Source: Hymenolepis diminuta | Lineage: Eukaryota; Platyhelminthes; Cestoda; Cyclophyllidea; Hymenolepididae | Length of the DNA: 64,000 nt | Direction of reading: 5' to 3' | Assembly: GCA_900708905.1 (NCBI GenBank) | Contig: CAADRB010000055.1 | Coordinates: 585,067 to 649,066 of the forward strand | Notes under the pieces: model-generated | Database searches by the model: none | What the model saw: the letters and a program-made list of their open reading frames with translations, nothing else | Told to the model about the DNA's origin: nothing | Program-made: the position numbers and the translations under genes | Shown here: positions 39,736-53,400 of the stretch, in pieces | How the letters are laid out: the number at the start of each line of letters is the position of its first letter | How positions within the stretch are numbered: position 1 is the first letter of the stretch

Positions 39736-42700
39736 TGAGATATAAGTGGGTTCTATGCACTATAAATGCCTCTTCACTCTCCTAAAGAGCTCGAAAATTT
39801 GTTATAGATCTTTGGGCCTTGAGTGTTGCTAGAAAATTCTTGACCGTCCTTGATTTAATCTAAGCTTATGCTTCCACGAAATCCATCTTTGCATTAGAGC
39901 AGATATTTTTCGAACTTCATTTGGTGCTGACAAGTTGCTGTCGCTGAGCATTCAAAAGTATGGAAATCTTTATAGGGTGTTATTCTTCAAAGAAGAGCCT
40001 AACGCGGAATTTTAGTCTATTTGAGCTTTGATTCGAATGCGATTTTCGTCAATTGAATCAGATGAAAGTTTTCTGAAAATGACATCCGTATGTATTTATA
40101 TTTACACTATGACATCCTCATAAAGCCTCATTTTATCTTATCTTTCTGTTGAATACAAATGAATGGTCGCCATTAATAAATTGTCAATTATCCATAAAAT
40201 TTATTAATTTGTTAAATATGCGACAATTATTGACCATTGCTTACGGGCATTTTGAGTAAATTTTTGATATTCACTAATTCCATGTTATTAATGAGTTCTG
40301 GAATTTGTATTCTAACATGAATATAAGACTTTCATTTCATATCATTAAGGAAAAACTAAATAAAAAATTTTTTATAGAATTATTTGTGAGGTCTACCTTA
40401 GCAAAACTTCCATGAAAAACCCAATGAAATCGAAGTTAACAAAATATTTATTATCCGCAGTGGTCTTTTAATTTGTTTCTTACATTATTTAGTTTATCAC
40501 AAGCCTGGACGGGCGTTTTGATAATATACAGAGAAATATAAATATCATACATAAACGCTGGGTCTTAATTTCATTTTATCCCATTCATTTATGAAAATTC
40601 ATATTCTACTGAACAGCAAACATTTAAAAGTATGTGACATTTAGAGCTGCAAGTCACGTAAAATTTTCGACTGTTATTATAAACACACCTATTTTATTCA
40701 AATGCACATTTAAAAACCAAAAATTGGAATCGATTCATAAAATAAAAAGCGGCCAATCAAAATGGCTGATATGCCGAATCAATTTGAAAGGGAGACGGAA
40801 AAACTAGCATGTTCGAATAAATGTTTACTTGACTCTTAAAATTTTTAATTAATTAATTATTTTAATCAAAAATGTGTAAATATGCCATAAAATTTTGTAT
40901 GCGATACGTCAGTGGTAATTTATCAACAAGAAAATAATAATGGAATGGGGATAAGAATAAAGGGGGTTCGTAGATGGTAATGTTAACAGAAATATGAAAA
41001 CGAATTCAATGATCACTATCTAAGTTTCCTTAATTCCCTTTGGATCCCTCCATTACTTGCTTACAGTGACGGAAACAAATTCCTGTCATTTATTCCTTAA
41101 TCTGTTTTAGCATTAAATAAGTTTTTATCGATAATAAACTTGCCAAGATACAGCATTGGCTATCCAATGTTCGATGAACCAATGACGCCTTGCTGCCACT
41201 CAAGTGACCCTCATTAGAACCAGCTTTATGCACGTCAAATTGGACGTGCTCTCCGACTCTCAGTAAATGAATTTCCTTTCGCTTATCTTAATCGTTCCTT
41301 CTTGAGTTACAGTGAAGAAAAATCGATTTGAATTATTGAGAAATAGATTGTCGATAACCTTAAGATACCTCACTCTTTAGCATATATCTGTGTTTTTTGT
41401 CTTTTCTGGTGATCTGGCTGCAAGCAACTTAGCATATTTTCTAGCTGCAATGTTTCCAAAGTCTGTTTGAACTAACAGAAGATGCCGCATTTATATCGAC
41501 GGTTTCTTTCACATTTTGCTTGATTTCATTTTATAGAAGGATTTGTTATTATCTGCTGAAAGTATCTTAAGTAAACTGCTCCTAACATCTAAGTCAGCCA
41601 ATTAATATTTAAAAAGGTAAAATCATAACGGAGAATTTATGATTTCTGTGTTTCAAATCAAGATGTTTGATTCACTACCTCCCGATGATCTATATAGTTA
41701 TTTAGCTAAGTAGTTAGACCCCTTTTCGAAATCTCAAAGCCACCATCTCCCCAATTTTTCTGATTTCACCCCTGGTTTTACCGAAATCACGGGGACCTTA
41801 GACTAGGTTTTATTGCAGATATTAAGTAAACCTGTGCAACTAAGTAAGCTGACATTGAAAAAACAAGACTCTTCGCATGTCTTCGATTTTATTAAATGAT
41901 TTAACTCATTCCCTGGGAGGCACACGGCTGAAATTCTGTTAATTTTTAACGTCTTTAATTCAAAGAGGTCATCTATATGAACACGGCACATGGTCAACGC
42001 GGTTTTAAAAAAAGTGGATTTATTTAACGCATTTTACTGTAACTGATCTATTAACCAATTTCAGTTGCTTCAGTTGTTTTTCTCAGGGTAACAGTAATAT
42101 TCAGTGGATAAACTGACAACCAAGTTTCCGTTGATGGAGCTTTTCAGCAAATGGATGTGATATAAGAGAAAAAAACATGAGGACACTTTATATTATAAAA
42201 CTTGAGAACTCAATTCTCTAACAGAAATACTTTCAGGTTCAATTTTTCTTTTTCGATTCTCTTTTTTTTTCAGTCAGAGGAAAATATAGACCTCATTGGA
42301 GTGAGAGAAAATCGCTAAAGCATCCTTTTCTAGTATCGCACTTCTCTCCTTCAGAAGCCTTATATTTCTAAGTCATACATTTGTAGCCAGTTAATAAAAT
42401 AATTTTATGATCTGCTAAATCAAACTAACCTTATAAATTCGTAGGCATCACATGAAATGTAAAATGAAATGAGAGCTAAATTTAAAATTTCTCATTTGCG
42501 AAGCTCAAAATCAAGTAAAAACCTTATCTGTAAGTAAAAATGTACTTTTTTAAAAAATATACTGATATCAAGAAGAAAAAAATATTATAACACTGTGCAA
42601 GTGTTTAAATTAGAAGGGGCACATAAATTTGACTGAGATAAGTATCATTTATAGCTTACAATTAAAGCATTTAAGATAATTGTAGGGTCAGAGGCGCAAA

Positions 42701-44049
42701 AACTGGACACAAAGACAATCAAACTTAATTACGGTGCGGTTTGGACAAAAAATCTCCCTCACTCTTGCTGTTTAATTAGAATGTGCGAGTGTTTCATGCA
42801 AACTAAAACAACAATTTTTGATAAACCAAAGAAATTCATTGATATTTATTTCGTGTGCATATTATTTAAATTAATAATGTAGAAATTACAAGTGAAAAAT
42901 GATCTTTTTTCAAATGAAGGTGGCGACGCTTTAAAAGGTTATTAAAATAGCCTCTTCACATAAATTCCCTTTTAAATGTCATAGTTTATTTAATAATCTA
43001 AACAAACTGACAGATTAGAAAGAAATTTAATGGGATTTTTAGGACCTTCGGGGAAAAAAGTTTGTGTTTGTAATTTAATTATCACTTCCAAAAATGACAA
43101 GGAAATGGGTAAGGATCATAAAATCTGATGAAATCACCATAACACCAAGACGAAAACCTGATTGAAATATAGTAATTTCATAAATAACAGGCGGCTCTTG
43201 GAAATTTGAATGGAAGATTCACTTTTCCATAATAAACAGAAAATAGTTGACTAAAACACAGTATATTATATTTCAAAAAGTCTCTGCTTGGTGATATATT
43301 TATATCATATACCTGATTTGAGTAATTATTAACAGATAAGATGCATAGCTGTCAAATTTGCGATAAATAGACGAAAAAAAGCGGAATTTGAGAATCTCCT
43401 TTAAGATCGTGTAATGATGACATCAAGATTGATTCTGTTTGAAATTATTGAATCCATTAAGATCGAAAAAATCGTACCGGTTAAAGAGTTGCATTCAACT
43501 GCTACTTAAAGGAGCTAAGAAATCATTAAATAGCATAAATCATGTAACAGTATATTCCTAGAAATGAACATGTTTGTAGCAGCCTTAATCCCATCTTCTA
43601 AGTGCATGTGTAGATTACAATGTAATAGTAGAATGAAATGCGTTTATGTAATATGCTAAAACCAATCTCTGTACTGAGGTATTCGAAAATAGCAATATAT
43701 TAATTGTAATTATATGGGAAGTTAAATTCTGATCTTTCGGCAGATAATGTCAAAATTGTTCTCCAGGGGACCTACTAAGACCTTTTAGTATGAATGAAAG
43801 AGATGAAGTTTATAGCCTATTTGATATCTCGAATCTTGGACATTCATCGTGTAATCAAAAGGCAAAATTTCTCTATGCTGTTTTTTTCCACCTGCCGATG
43901 TTGAAGTGAAACAGTTCAGTGCCAAAACGCCCAAAGTCACTGGAATAAGTATTATTAAACGTAATAGACTTTCACTTCACGTTTGATGGTTTTTACTGGT
44001 CACGCCCCATAGAAACAGATCTAGCATATTACAGTTTTATTAACGCTTC

Positions 44050-44430
44050 TGAGCCATTCAGCGTCATAGTCAGGTGCCTTTTCGGGGCAGTGACGGAGAG
44101 TTAGACCATAACGCAGAAGATATGGGGAAGGGTAGCCATTTAACAGCCTGAGCATGGCAGAGCAATCAGTATCCTGGTTGCTATCGCTTTACGACACTGA
44201 CCTCGTCTTGTGTGCCCCCTCCCCTTTACAAGACATGGTTAGACATGTCTGTGGGCAAGGTGACCGGCACCGGCGCGACTCGGTTACGCCCACCCATGCA
44301 AGTGACCTAGAGGTCCTAATAAAAAAATGCACAGTCTTAATCATGATGTCTCACGATGGGGGAGACCTTTGTAGGTCATTAGTCATCGTATCAACTAAAA
44401 GAAACCGAGGGTCGTTGGCCTTGATTTACA
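44050..44430. other. GC-richer island in AT-rich DNA
   Basis: A stretch of about 380 bases has visibly higher GC than its neighbours and contains CACCGGCGCGACTCGG near 44268. The plus-strand frame at 44154-44486 starts at an ATG-like position, but its product has no recognisable pattern and it runs out into AT-rich sequence. It could be a transposon fragment, an exon remnant or a regulatory element; nothing in the sequence decides. Confidence 0.35.
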
Positions 44431-44966
44431 TATTTAATGCTTTATTTATGACTCCTTTAACATTCAAAACATTAAAAAATTTTTAACTAGACGAAAATTT
44501 AATGGAATCGAGCATAGCATGATAAAATTTATCAAAATTGAATAAATGAAGACTTAAGAAATGCTACCACGTTTGAACATTGGTGGTTTGGTGCTGTCTG
44601 GATAGTTACGGCAGAATCCTCGTCTTAATTGCTTAAGTCCTGGCGAAATTTCCACCTTCATTTGTTCTGAAATTATGTCTTCTCTTACTGTTTATATGCA
44701 TATCTCAAATTGAATGAATACTGTTTGAACAATTATTTTAAAAATATAATTTGCATTCTCGAAATAATTCGCTGGTGACTCATCTCTTTTTGAATAAACG
44801 CTGATAAATTTGAATATAGTCTAAAATAAAAAAATACGATTCGTCAATTAAATCCAAGCATAAATACTGTAATAAAAGAGAAGATGGCAACATGAACAAC
44901 CATTTCGAGGCAAATGATTTTCGGCATTCATCTTGAGCGATGATAGAATCCATTAATGACACATAC

Positions 44967-45034
44967 CTCCAGCCATCTTTGATCGGAGTACCAATTCTTT
45001 ATGGGGCAGTTAACTTCAAATAACAAAAGGTAAA
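44967..45034 (-). CDS. Candidate internal exon, unidentified protein
   Basis: A 68-bp minus-strand segment lies between acceptor AAAGATTTCAG and a good donor GGAG|GTATGTG. After two leading bases it reads YLLLFEVNCPIKNWYS and then DQRWLE, with the other two frames closed. The density of Trp, Cys, Pro and Asp codons (TGG, TGC, CCC, GAT) is unusual for chance frames in this AT-rich DNA. The frame continues past the donor for some 60 codons, which may be coincidence. I recognise no family. It is on the same strand as the membrane exons at 21.5 and 9.4 kb but far upstream of them. Confidence 0.28.
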
Positions 45035-46212
45035 CTGAAATCTTTCTTTATAATATTATTATGCAAAGTAAAGGATACTAAAATAATTACGGACAAAATA
45101 CATTTTAACAGAAAGGCTGTCAATGATTTGAGCTAGGTGTTTAACATCTTTGATACACGAGTGCATTATTAACTCAACCAGCGATGTCTCATTATTTAAA
45201 GGGGCACTTTCAAAATATTTACTTTAATGACCTAGCATGTCTGTCCTTGGATGTGCTTTTGTCCATCAGTAATATTGACTTTAAGAGATCTAATTGGGGT
45301 TTACATATATGTCAAAATCCGTCGTATCTTTTCTAAAGATCGATTTAAAACTCTTTACTCAGACAGATGGGAAAGTATTCATTAATTTTCACGTTAACTT
45401 AATCGCAAGTTTGTGAAAAGGACAAGCATTTTCTTCTATTTTTCTTCACTAAGTCTGAATAGTCTTCAACTCCGACATCTTCCTTACAACCTTACATAGT
45501 CGAGAAATTGGACTTCTGACATGATCATTAATCAATTTCACAAATAAATCGGCACTAAAAACCCTTTTTATGCCAAAATGAATTGATACAATTTAATAAA
45601 TTACTTAAAACGCACAGTTTTGTGGCTCGAATCGCTGTTAACCTTGAAATTCAACTGTTTTCAATATAGCACATCATAAGACTTTCATTACCAAATTAAG
45701 TCAAATTATTTAAAACAACTTTTTTGATCGTGCAAAATACTGCAAATTTGTGCTTAAACAAAATATGATGTTATAAATTTATATTTGTTACAATAAGTTG
45801 GTATGATTTGCATAAAGGTTGAACGTGAAGATCTTCTTCTTGAACAAATTCCAAATATTAAAGACTTGAATAATTTCCATAACTTTGAATTGCTGCTGTA
45901 AAACTTATTTTCACAAATTCGAAAATAATCGTAAATTCTGAAAATAAACATGAAATATTTAAAGAAAATTTAAATCAACTGACAGAAGTGAAGAAAGTTC
46001 AAAATTGACATATTAAAGTAATAAAACGCTTTTTAAGAAGCAAACTAAACGTATTCCAGCTGTTATTTGAGGGTAAAAGCTCAGGTATATCCCAAAATTC
46101 AAATGACACTTTGAAAATGTTCATATCAAATTTTTTCCTAAAAATACATAATATTTCACCTCCATATATACGCCTGAATTTGGGCGTGTCACCATGCCCA
46201 AAGTCGAGGTAG

Positions 46213-47121
46213 GTGGTCGAATTACAAATTCCAATTTATAGGGAAAAACACACATTTCTGATTTTTCAAGACCTAGCGTCAAATAAGCGTACTTCGACAG
46301 TTCTTCAACAGTTTATTTCATTATCAAAAAATAAAAAAATAGTCAAAACAATCAAAACTTTTTGGTCACGAGTAATTTTTTCATTTTATAGACTCTCCCA
46401 CCTTGAGAATTTTGAGACTTAAACCATTTGCCAAAGGAAATAAATATGACGTAGTAGTGCATAAAATTTTATTTCATGTTCATATTCTCAGAGGTCAAAA
46501 ACCTGAAAGGAACGCACTTTTGATAAAGGAAACTAAAGATACTCATATGAGGATCATTAAATTTCTATATGTACAAAAACGTGATTATGAATCACTGCGA
46601 AGTTAATCAGTAGCAGAAATACACTCTTATATCGATGTGGAGACCCTAAAATAAGACACTTTTAATGCTGTAAGTGAATGTTAGTTTAATAGTAGACTCA
46701 GATGCAAACTACTTATAATGAGCTGCTCAAAGGAATAAGAAAGTGGCAGAAATGTTGTCCAATATGTAGTTTACTGTTTCATCCCATCTCATTCATTCGA
46801 CACAGAAGAAGGGATTACATTGTTTTTCAACCGATCAAATTTCATACTTTTTTACAATTTCAGTGGAGTAATAAAATTTCAATTATCGGCGGTATTCTCG
46901 AAGTAAATCTACTCAAATAAACTAAGCGTCATTTCTGTTTGGTGAAGAGCACAGTACATACTTGGTTTGACAAAATCCGAACAAGATTATTAGGGCCAGT
47001 AAAATATAGTAAACTTCACGGGTCGAAAATGAATCAACCACACTATAGAGTATATGACAGTTATTTAAATATAAGGGGGTCCTCTTTCTGTATAAACATC
47101 AATCGGGTGGTTGTCAGTTAA
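46213..47121 (+). other. Cluster of four consecutive plus-strand ORFs, possible decayed coding DNA
   Basis: Frames of 69, 67, 72 and 60 codons follow one another on the plus strand (46213-46422, 46403-46606, 46702-46920, 46939-47121), covering most of about 900 bases. The third contains a CPIC pair in KWQKCCPICSLLFHP. No single-base shifts clearly join them, and I cannot match any of them to reverse transcriptase, integrase or transposase motifs. They could be a decayed transposon or retrogene, or a chance run. Confidence 0.2.
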
Positions 47122-50100
47122 CAGAGCAGAATGACGGTGGTTGGGTAATTTGAGTATAGAAAGTGCTGAACTGAGTGGATATTCAAGAGAATTTGACCTA
47201 AAGCTTAGTTTTCATAAAGAATTTTTGCATAAATGAAATTTTTCTGTTATCTCAGAAATTTCAACTGGTGAATATTCTCATGATTCTGCTAATTGCATTT
47301 AATGAGGGTTCAAATAATTTGTGTTTTTGTGATTAACAAATTAGATCAGCTGAAAAACAGGATAATCGCGGAATAAATGAAATTGTGGATTAATCAATGT
47401 GCTAATGATATGTAAAAAATTAAGTAATTAGTAATTATAATCTGGCTCAATTTTTGAGTAAGTTATGATTTGATACTTTATAAAATTTTGATGTGAAATC
47501 CCATTGTAACAAGATATTCAGAAATTCCTGAGAGGCCTCTAACCGTATTATGTTACATGGTGGTTCTTGAAACTCGACCATATTTGCCAAACTAATGAAT
47601 TATTGAAGCATTTCTTACTGCAATTCTAAAGACCACTTGTATGGAGTATTTCAATTAAAAATGAAAACAACGAAAAATGTGTGTAAGATGTTAACCTATA
47701 TGGCTTAAATAAATCACAAATTTCCGATTAGTTTATTTTACAATCGATGATTCCAAAATAAAACCCCAATAGCCTATTTTGATGGCCTGCGTTAGACTAA
47801 CAATTGTTTGGAATGAAGATTAACCAGAACTTTCCATATTATTATCTGTAGGAAATAACGTAATGCAGCGTAGTTCAGTGCATTTTATACTTCGCCTTTT
47901 TTGCTTCACCGTCAAATTTCACACCAATAACTCATCTTATTATTAACATTACCCACAATATATCACATATAATTAGCTAATTAAGCGCACTATTTATTAA
48001 ATCTAGTTTTAAATAGCCCAAGCAGGATTGATGCTTATAACTTAGGCAAAATTTTTTATCGTTAATTTGTGAATCTTCTACCACACATTACAGGCTCAAT
48101 AAGTTTTTAGTAATATAAAATGACATAACAACATCATTTGAACAGAATTCTTTGACGCTATAAAGGTAGGAGTTAAACCATCACCCAGTCATCGGAACTA
48201 GATGTAATTATGCAATTTCGTCTTCCGTCGAAAACATTCAAACTGATTTATGAAATGTATGACTAAAAAAATTCAAATAAAGACAAACCTTCTTTGGAAA
48301 TAAATTTAAATGGAATGACTTAAATTATGGGGGTTTAAATTGTTTCTTAAGTCGCAAGGAAATCTTTATTTTCAAGACCAAATTATCATCTTCCACCCCC
48401 TCCTCCTTATTGAAAGCTAAATAAATCAACAAAATTATCAAATTCATTAAGTTTTGACTAAAAGATCTCGTGTATATACGGCTAATCCCCGGTTATCAGT
48501 CTTCTCGTGGAGAGACAAATAAATATGCATACGACTTTCAATAATCAATTGTGCTGAAACCCAAACACCTCTGAACCGCTTTTAATAAGCAAACGATTTG
48601 ATCTAACGCCTTATTATATGGAACTAACAATTTGCCTTCATTCTGACATTATGCATGATTATAATATAATAAATATTGTGGATCTAACTCTTTTACAAAT
48701 TGCAAGCGCAACATATTAAAAGATTCTGGATTTTTTTAAAAGCGGAGTAACAAACTCGGTTACTTTCCTTATTTACCAGGGGTAAGTTAGAAGCGAGAAA
48801 AAGTGTTTCACCGTTTTTAGTCATCCATGTCGCGTAAATTTAAAAGCATAAAATGGGATTCTCTCATAGTATCCTGTAATTCAGGAGTAAATGATCATGG
48901 CTTATCAGTAATATGTAGTGAGTCAAATTTTGTAGAAAACTGCGGAGACGAAGAAAACGTTAAACCCTTTTGGGGAACTTGAGCGTTTCAAGCAAAATTT
49001 TAGAAAATGTTTTTAACGATAGGAAAAACAAATGATAAGAATTACTTCCTTAGTAATAAAGATTCTGTTTCACATTTAATACTCTGTCGCTTATTCAAAC
49101 GTGTTATTAAGAATGCTTCCAATCATATAAGTTCTTATGGAACTTTTAAATTCACCAAATAAAATTTATTTTCTATTAGATTTTAAATTAAAAATAATTA
49201 AAGGAATAGAAATTTTCTGCAATTATAGATTATAAATTAATTAGTATACTTAAAACACGCTTTGGGGAAAAACCTCCAAATTGAGCATTTTAAAGTGAAA
49301 TGGCTCTCTGATTGACACTCAGAATATACCAAATAATGTTTGAAAAATAATGTTTGAGTATGTAATATTAAAATAAACTCGGGAGCTTAAAATAATCGGA
49401 ATTGATCGGTACGCACTTTACTATCAGAGTAAAATTACAATAACTTATAACCATGGATCCAAAACTAAATTAGTTTAACTTGGCATAAATTTCTTCACGT
49501 ACATCGACAAAGGGGAATAATTTTGAGCCTCCTAACCAGTTATTAAGACAGACATACGTTAATATTCCCACGTTTAATTCATGTTACAAAAAGGGGTAAA
49601 TATTTCTTCCGCTCTTTACATCTCGCAAAGAAAATGTCTACTGGGAGTATTTTGACCATATTTTGATTAAGCTTGCCAAAATAAAGCCTTCGAGTCTCTA
49701 ATAAATTGAGTGAGAATAAAGCCTTAAAATCTTAGAATCACTTAAGATACCCACATGCAAAATATTTTATTCAAACGAACAGAATTAATCTGGAAATCTC
49801 CTTTATTGCGTCTATATCAAAGGTTAGAATTGGGTTAGCTAATTCAACATTTTATCCATTTTATCAAAAGATTTCAACAGGGTGATGCAGCATAAAATAA
49901 AACCCAATCGTTTGGGTGAGGAAAGAAAATGCAAAGTTTTTCTTTGAAACCTAGATTTCTGTATAGCTCAAGTCATGGTTGGTGTCCCGTTAATAAAACC
50001 TTATTACTTCGGACATTTCGAGAGCATTCCATGGGGTTAGAGCCAAGCATTGCAGTAAAAATAACAAGCATTGTGCTAGATGTCGATTTTAAATAGTGAG

Positions 50101-50189
50101 CTTTTCTTTTACTTTTATTTTAGCAATTTCACATTTTAAAATGTATTCAAAATTATTTAAGAGTGCATAAAAGTAAAGCAGCTCTAAAT

Positions 50190-50490
50190 TAGATAGAAAA
50201 GATATTTTAATAGTCCGACCAAATTAGACTTGAGAGGCCCTTCTGGAACTATTGATTTTATTAAGGCTAACAAGGTACAAGAGCTTTTTCGGAGTGAGAA
50301 GACCAAGAGTTAGATTGAACAAACGGAAATAAATGAGAGGGAAAAGAAGGAAGGAGTAGAAGGAGGAATCGATGGGAAAGAGGAGGCGTCAGTACTGAAC
50401 GAGGCCAATCCGGATTGTGGGGCAGGGCGAAACGAGATAAAGTAAAGCTGTTGACTGATTTCGCACTCTTTGCTCATTGATGTGCAATAG
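50190..50490 (-). repeat. Interspersed repeat family R1, copy C
   Basis: Read on the minus strand it has ATTGCACATCAATGAGC, CAAAGAGTGCGAAATC, CGTTCAGTACTGACGCC, a pyrimidine-rich core (50325-50369) almost identical to copy A, AACTCTTGGTC, and a 3' part with TTGTTAGCC and CTCAAGTCTAATTTGG. Copies A and C are the closest pair. The 63-codon minus-strand frame at 50310-50501 is a by-product of this repeat. Confidence 0.75.
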
Positions 50491-53400
50491 GTACACAACA
50501 TAAAAAAAATGAGCAGACCATGCGTCAGAGTGTCAGGTACTATTAAAGCGTAGAACAGAATATTTCAACTTAAAAAGTTTGCCGGTGATGCCACTTCAAA
50601 GTTTTAGAGGTGTATTTTGCAGCTGGTTTTAATCCATATTTCTAACACTTATTTCATCGGTTGCTTATGGAAAAATGAATTGAAAACTATGAAGAGCCAT
50701 TCACATACATATCTATCACACCCGATATCGGGTTTACATATCAATCCACGTCAACCAGTAGTTTGATCTATGTGCGCTGATGAGCAGGATATCTCTGGCT
50801 TTGCGGATGTGTGCGGTGGTCGCTTTGCATTTTTCAATCACTAGGCATATCATTTAATAATGCTTAATGAAATGTTCTGTTCAAGCTTACATTTTGGGAG
50901 GCATTCTAAGTGACGGGGAAATTCTCATTTTGCCACTTTATTTTAATCCGTTATTAACTAGTACTACCCATCGCTACAAAATAAATCATTTTCCTATTAA
51001 GTTCCACAAAGTATTAGAGCTTCTCTTCCTTTTCTGATTAACTACAGAATGACTATTGCCGCAAACATTTATTAGAATCCTTTTCACAATTCTGTCAATA
51101 AAAATCATAGTAGCCTGTTGATGGCAATTAGGTTTGCATCGTAAAAAATGCATAGGGCATAGCTAATGTAAGAGGATCAGTTAAGAGGGAAGGAAAATTC
51201 TTTTCCAATTTGTGTAATACCTGAAAAAGAAGGACATAGTAGCCGTGGCAGTAGTGATTTGCTTCACTACGTGATCAAGCAGACGTGAAAAGAATTAGGA
51301 AGAACATTGCAAACACGTTTGCAGATGGACTTGTTTAAGTAATCATGTAATCCATTTAAGAAGAATGATGTTGGCACCTTTACCTTAGATTATGCATTAG
51401 AATGTTGCAAGATATTCGCAAAATCTGCAGGGCGTGATGCTTTCAATCGAAGTTCAAAAATATTCCTTTTGAACTGGTGCTTGTTTCAATCTTGCCGAAG
51501 TAAATGCATTGTTTAGATGATTCCTCTAACGGTTGGACTCTTTTTGCCTCTTAGATCAAGTGAATAAATACATCAGTGTAAAAACATATTTGTGGATATT
51601 TTTAGATGGTTCAAATTTCTATCAGCTAAATGTAATAATCTCGGCGATACATACAGGTAATTTTATGCCGTCAAATTTCTGAGGTTATGCATATAATTTG
51701 ACAAAAAAGAAAAGCCTGCGTACTGGGATCTGAGATTTTTACACCAATATGATGCGTTGTCCGGTAATGTGTAAAGAATAAAGAATTCTTTCCTATTTTT
51801 CTCCCCTTGTGACGCAAGAAGTTACCTTTTAAAATTGTCAACATTTTGCTCATCCAGACCATTAATGCTAGGCGGAGCATGTAAGAGAAATATATTTAGA
51901 CTATGACAAATGTCCTCAAATCGAGTAGAAAAGAACTGTGTAACACATCTGGGCACAATTATTTTTGGACTGCCATGAGTAGCGAACACCTGGCGGAGAC
52001 TGCTGATATTGATGGCAGACCTAACGGATATAAACTCAAGCTGCCTTTAGAAAGAATCCACCGAGCTAAAATAAGAGACTCCTAGGAGAGAGGCAGCAAG
52101 ACTGAAGTCAACGTGAGACCACGGAACTTTAATGTGAGAGCATATTAGGCGATCCCGCGGAGGAATAAGTGCAGCCGTTTGCTTAACCTCGCCTGCGTTT
52201 ATTGTAATTATTTTGATACTGTTCCATTCGAGCAACCCTATTGGCCTCCGCAGCAGCCACAAATCCTCCGAATTAAATTATGACGCGGAGTTGAGCAAAT
52301 TTCAGCAATATATTCAAAATTATGCAGTGCAGCGATTATAATTTGGTACTTTTTAACTAATATGCAAATTTTCGAAATAATTAGCAATAAATTGTTAATT
52401 CAAATTTTCTTAATTAAAAGTATTCATTTTTTATGACATCTGTCAAATTTTGTCTTATTTCAAAATGATCATTAAAACTACGACGTTTACTGAACGATAA
52501 TACAGGTGCTGATGACCAACTCACACCAGCTAACTGTCATACGTAAAAGATTAATAGAATTCATAATTCGAGTTACTTAGAGTGTCAGAGGGGGTCAGGA
52601 TCTTAGATGTTCGTTAATCTGGGCTAAAATACTAGTTTAACCAAACGGAATTCACAGTTAAGCATCAATTTGATTATTAAAATCCATAGAACTCAGCGTA
52701 GAGAGGCTAAATGGTGTTCTATTCCTACCTTAATTAAACGGTGGAAGCTACATCTCTTAATTGTTTTAAAATAAATCAACCGGCTTTCAAATAAATAGAC
52801 TTTATTTCATGCCTTCATGGATGTGTGTTTTGCGAAATGGAATCTGCCAATTAATTAATTTATCGCAGTCTTGTAAACACTGAATCCACATGGTGTCACT
52901 GACCTCAGGCGGGCAATTCAGTTCATTCGACGAAGACCTGACCTGTTGCGCTCTTACCCACACACAACCCCTTAGCTGACGAGGTAAAGGACATACGGTA
53001 TTCATATTTATTTTCGTATTTATTTTGCCAATTATGACAGATTAAAAAAGACGATATTTAATCGAATGCTAAAGCTAAATTATTCGTTTTGAGTGGGGAA
53101 AAAGCTTTCAGAATCAGAAAAGCATAAATAATTATTCTGGTCTATTTTAAAACATTATGTGGAATTTAAAAAGATAATTAGAAATGGAAGGATCATAGTC
53201 CAAGGACTCACCATCCTAAACTTGAACGCTTACGTTAACTTTTAGTAAATATGCTTTCAATACGAACGAAACGGGGAAAGAATCATAGAGCCAAATATGC
53301 ATTCACTATATTTAGCTTATCTTTAAACAGTTTTTCTATATTCGAATCCATATCAGAAGGTTATTAAAATTTTCCATTCATAGGTCGGCGTCCTACGCAA

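Larger units (their letters stand above)
35210..44960. other. AT-rich non-coding DNA, apart from repeat copy D
   Basis: No exon I can support. Plus-strand frames at 36318-36509 and 36565-36774 are short and lack splice borders. A GAT-rich tract (GGTGATGATGGTGATGATGAG) lies near 38989-39010. A patch of higher GC at 44.05-44.42 kb carries a 110-codon frame that does not read like a protein family I know. Confidence 0.45.

Noticed and set aside
44154..44486. 110-codon plus-strand ORF as a gene
   Set aside because: Its length is expected by chance at this composition, it runs out of the GC-richer island into AT-rich sequence, and the product has no recognisable motif.
50310..50501. 63-codon minus-strand ORF as a small Pro/Ser-rich protein
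   Set aside because: It lies within repeat copy C, and the matching frame is not kept in the other copies.
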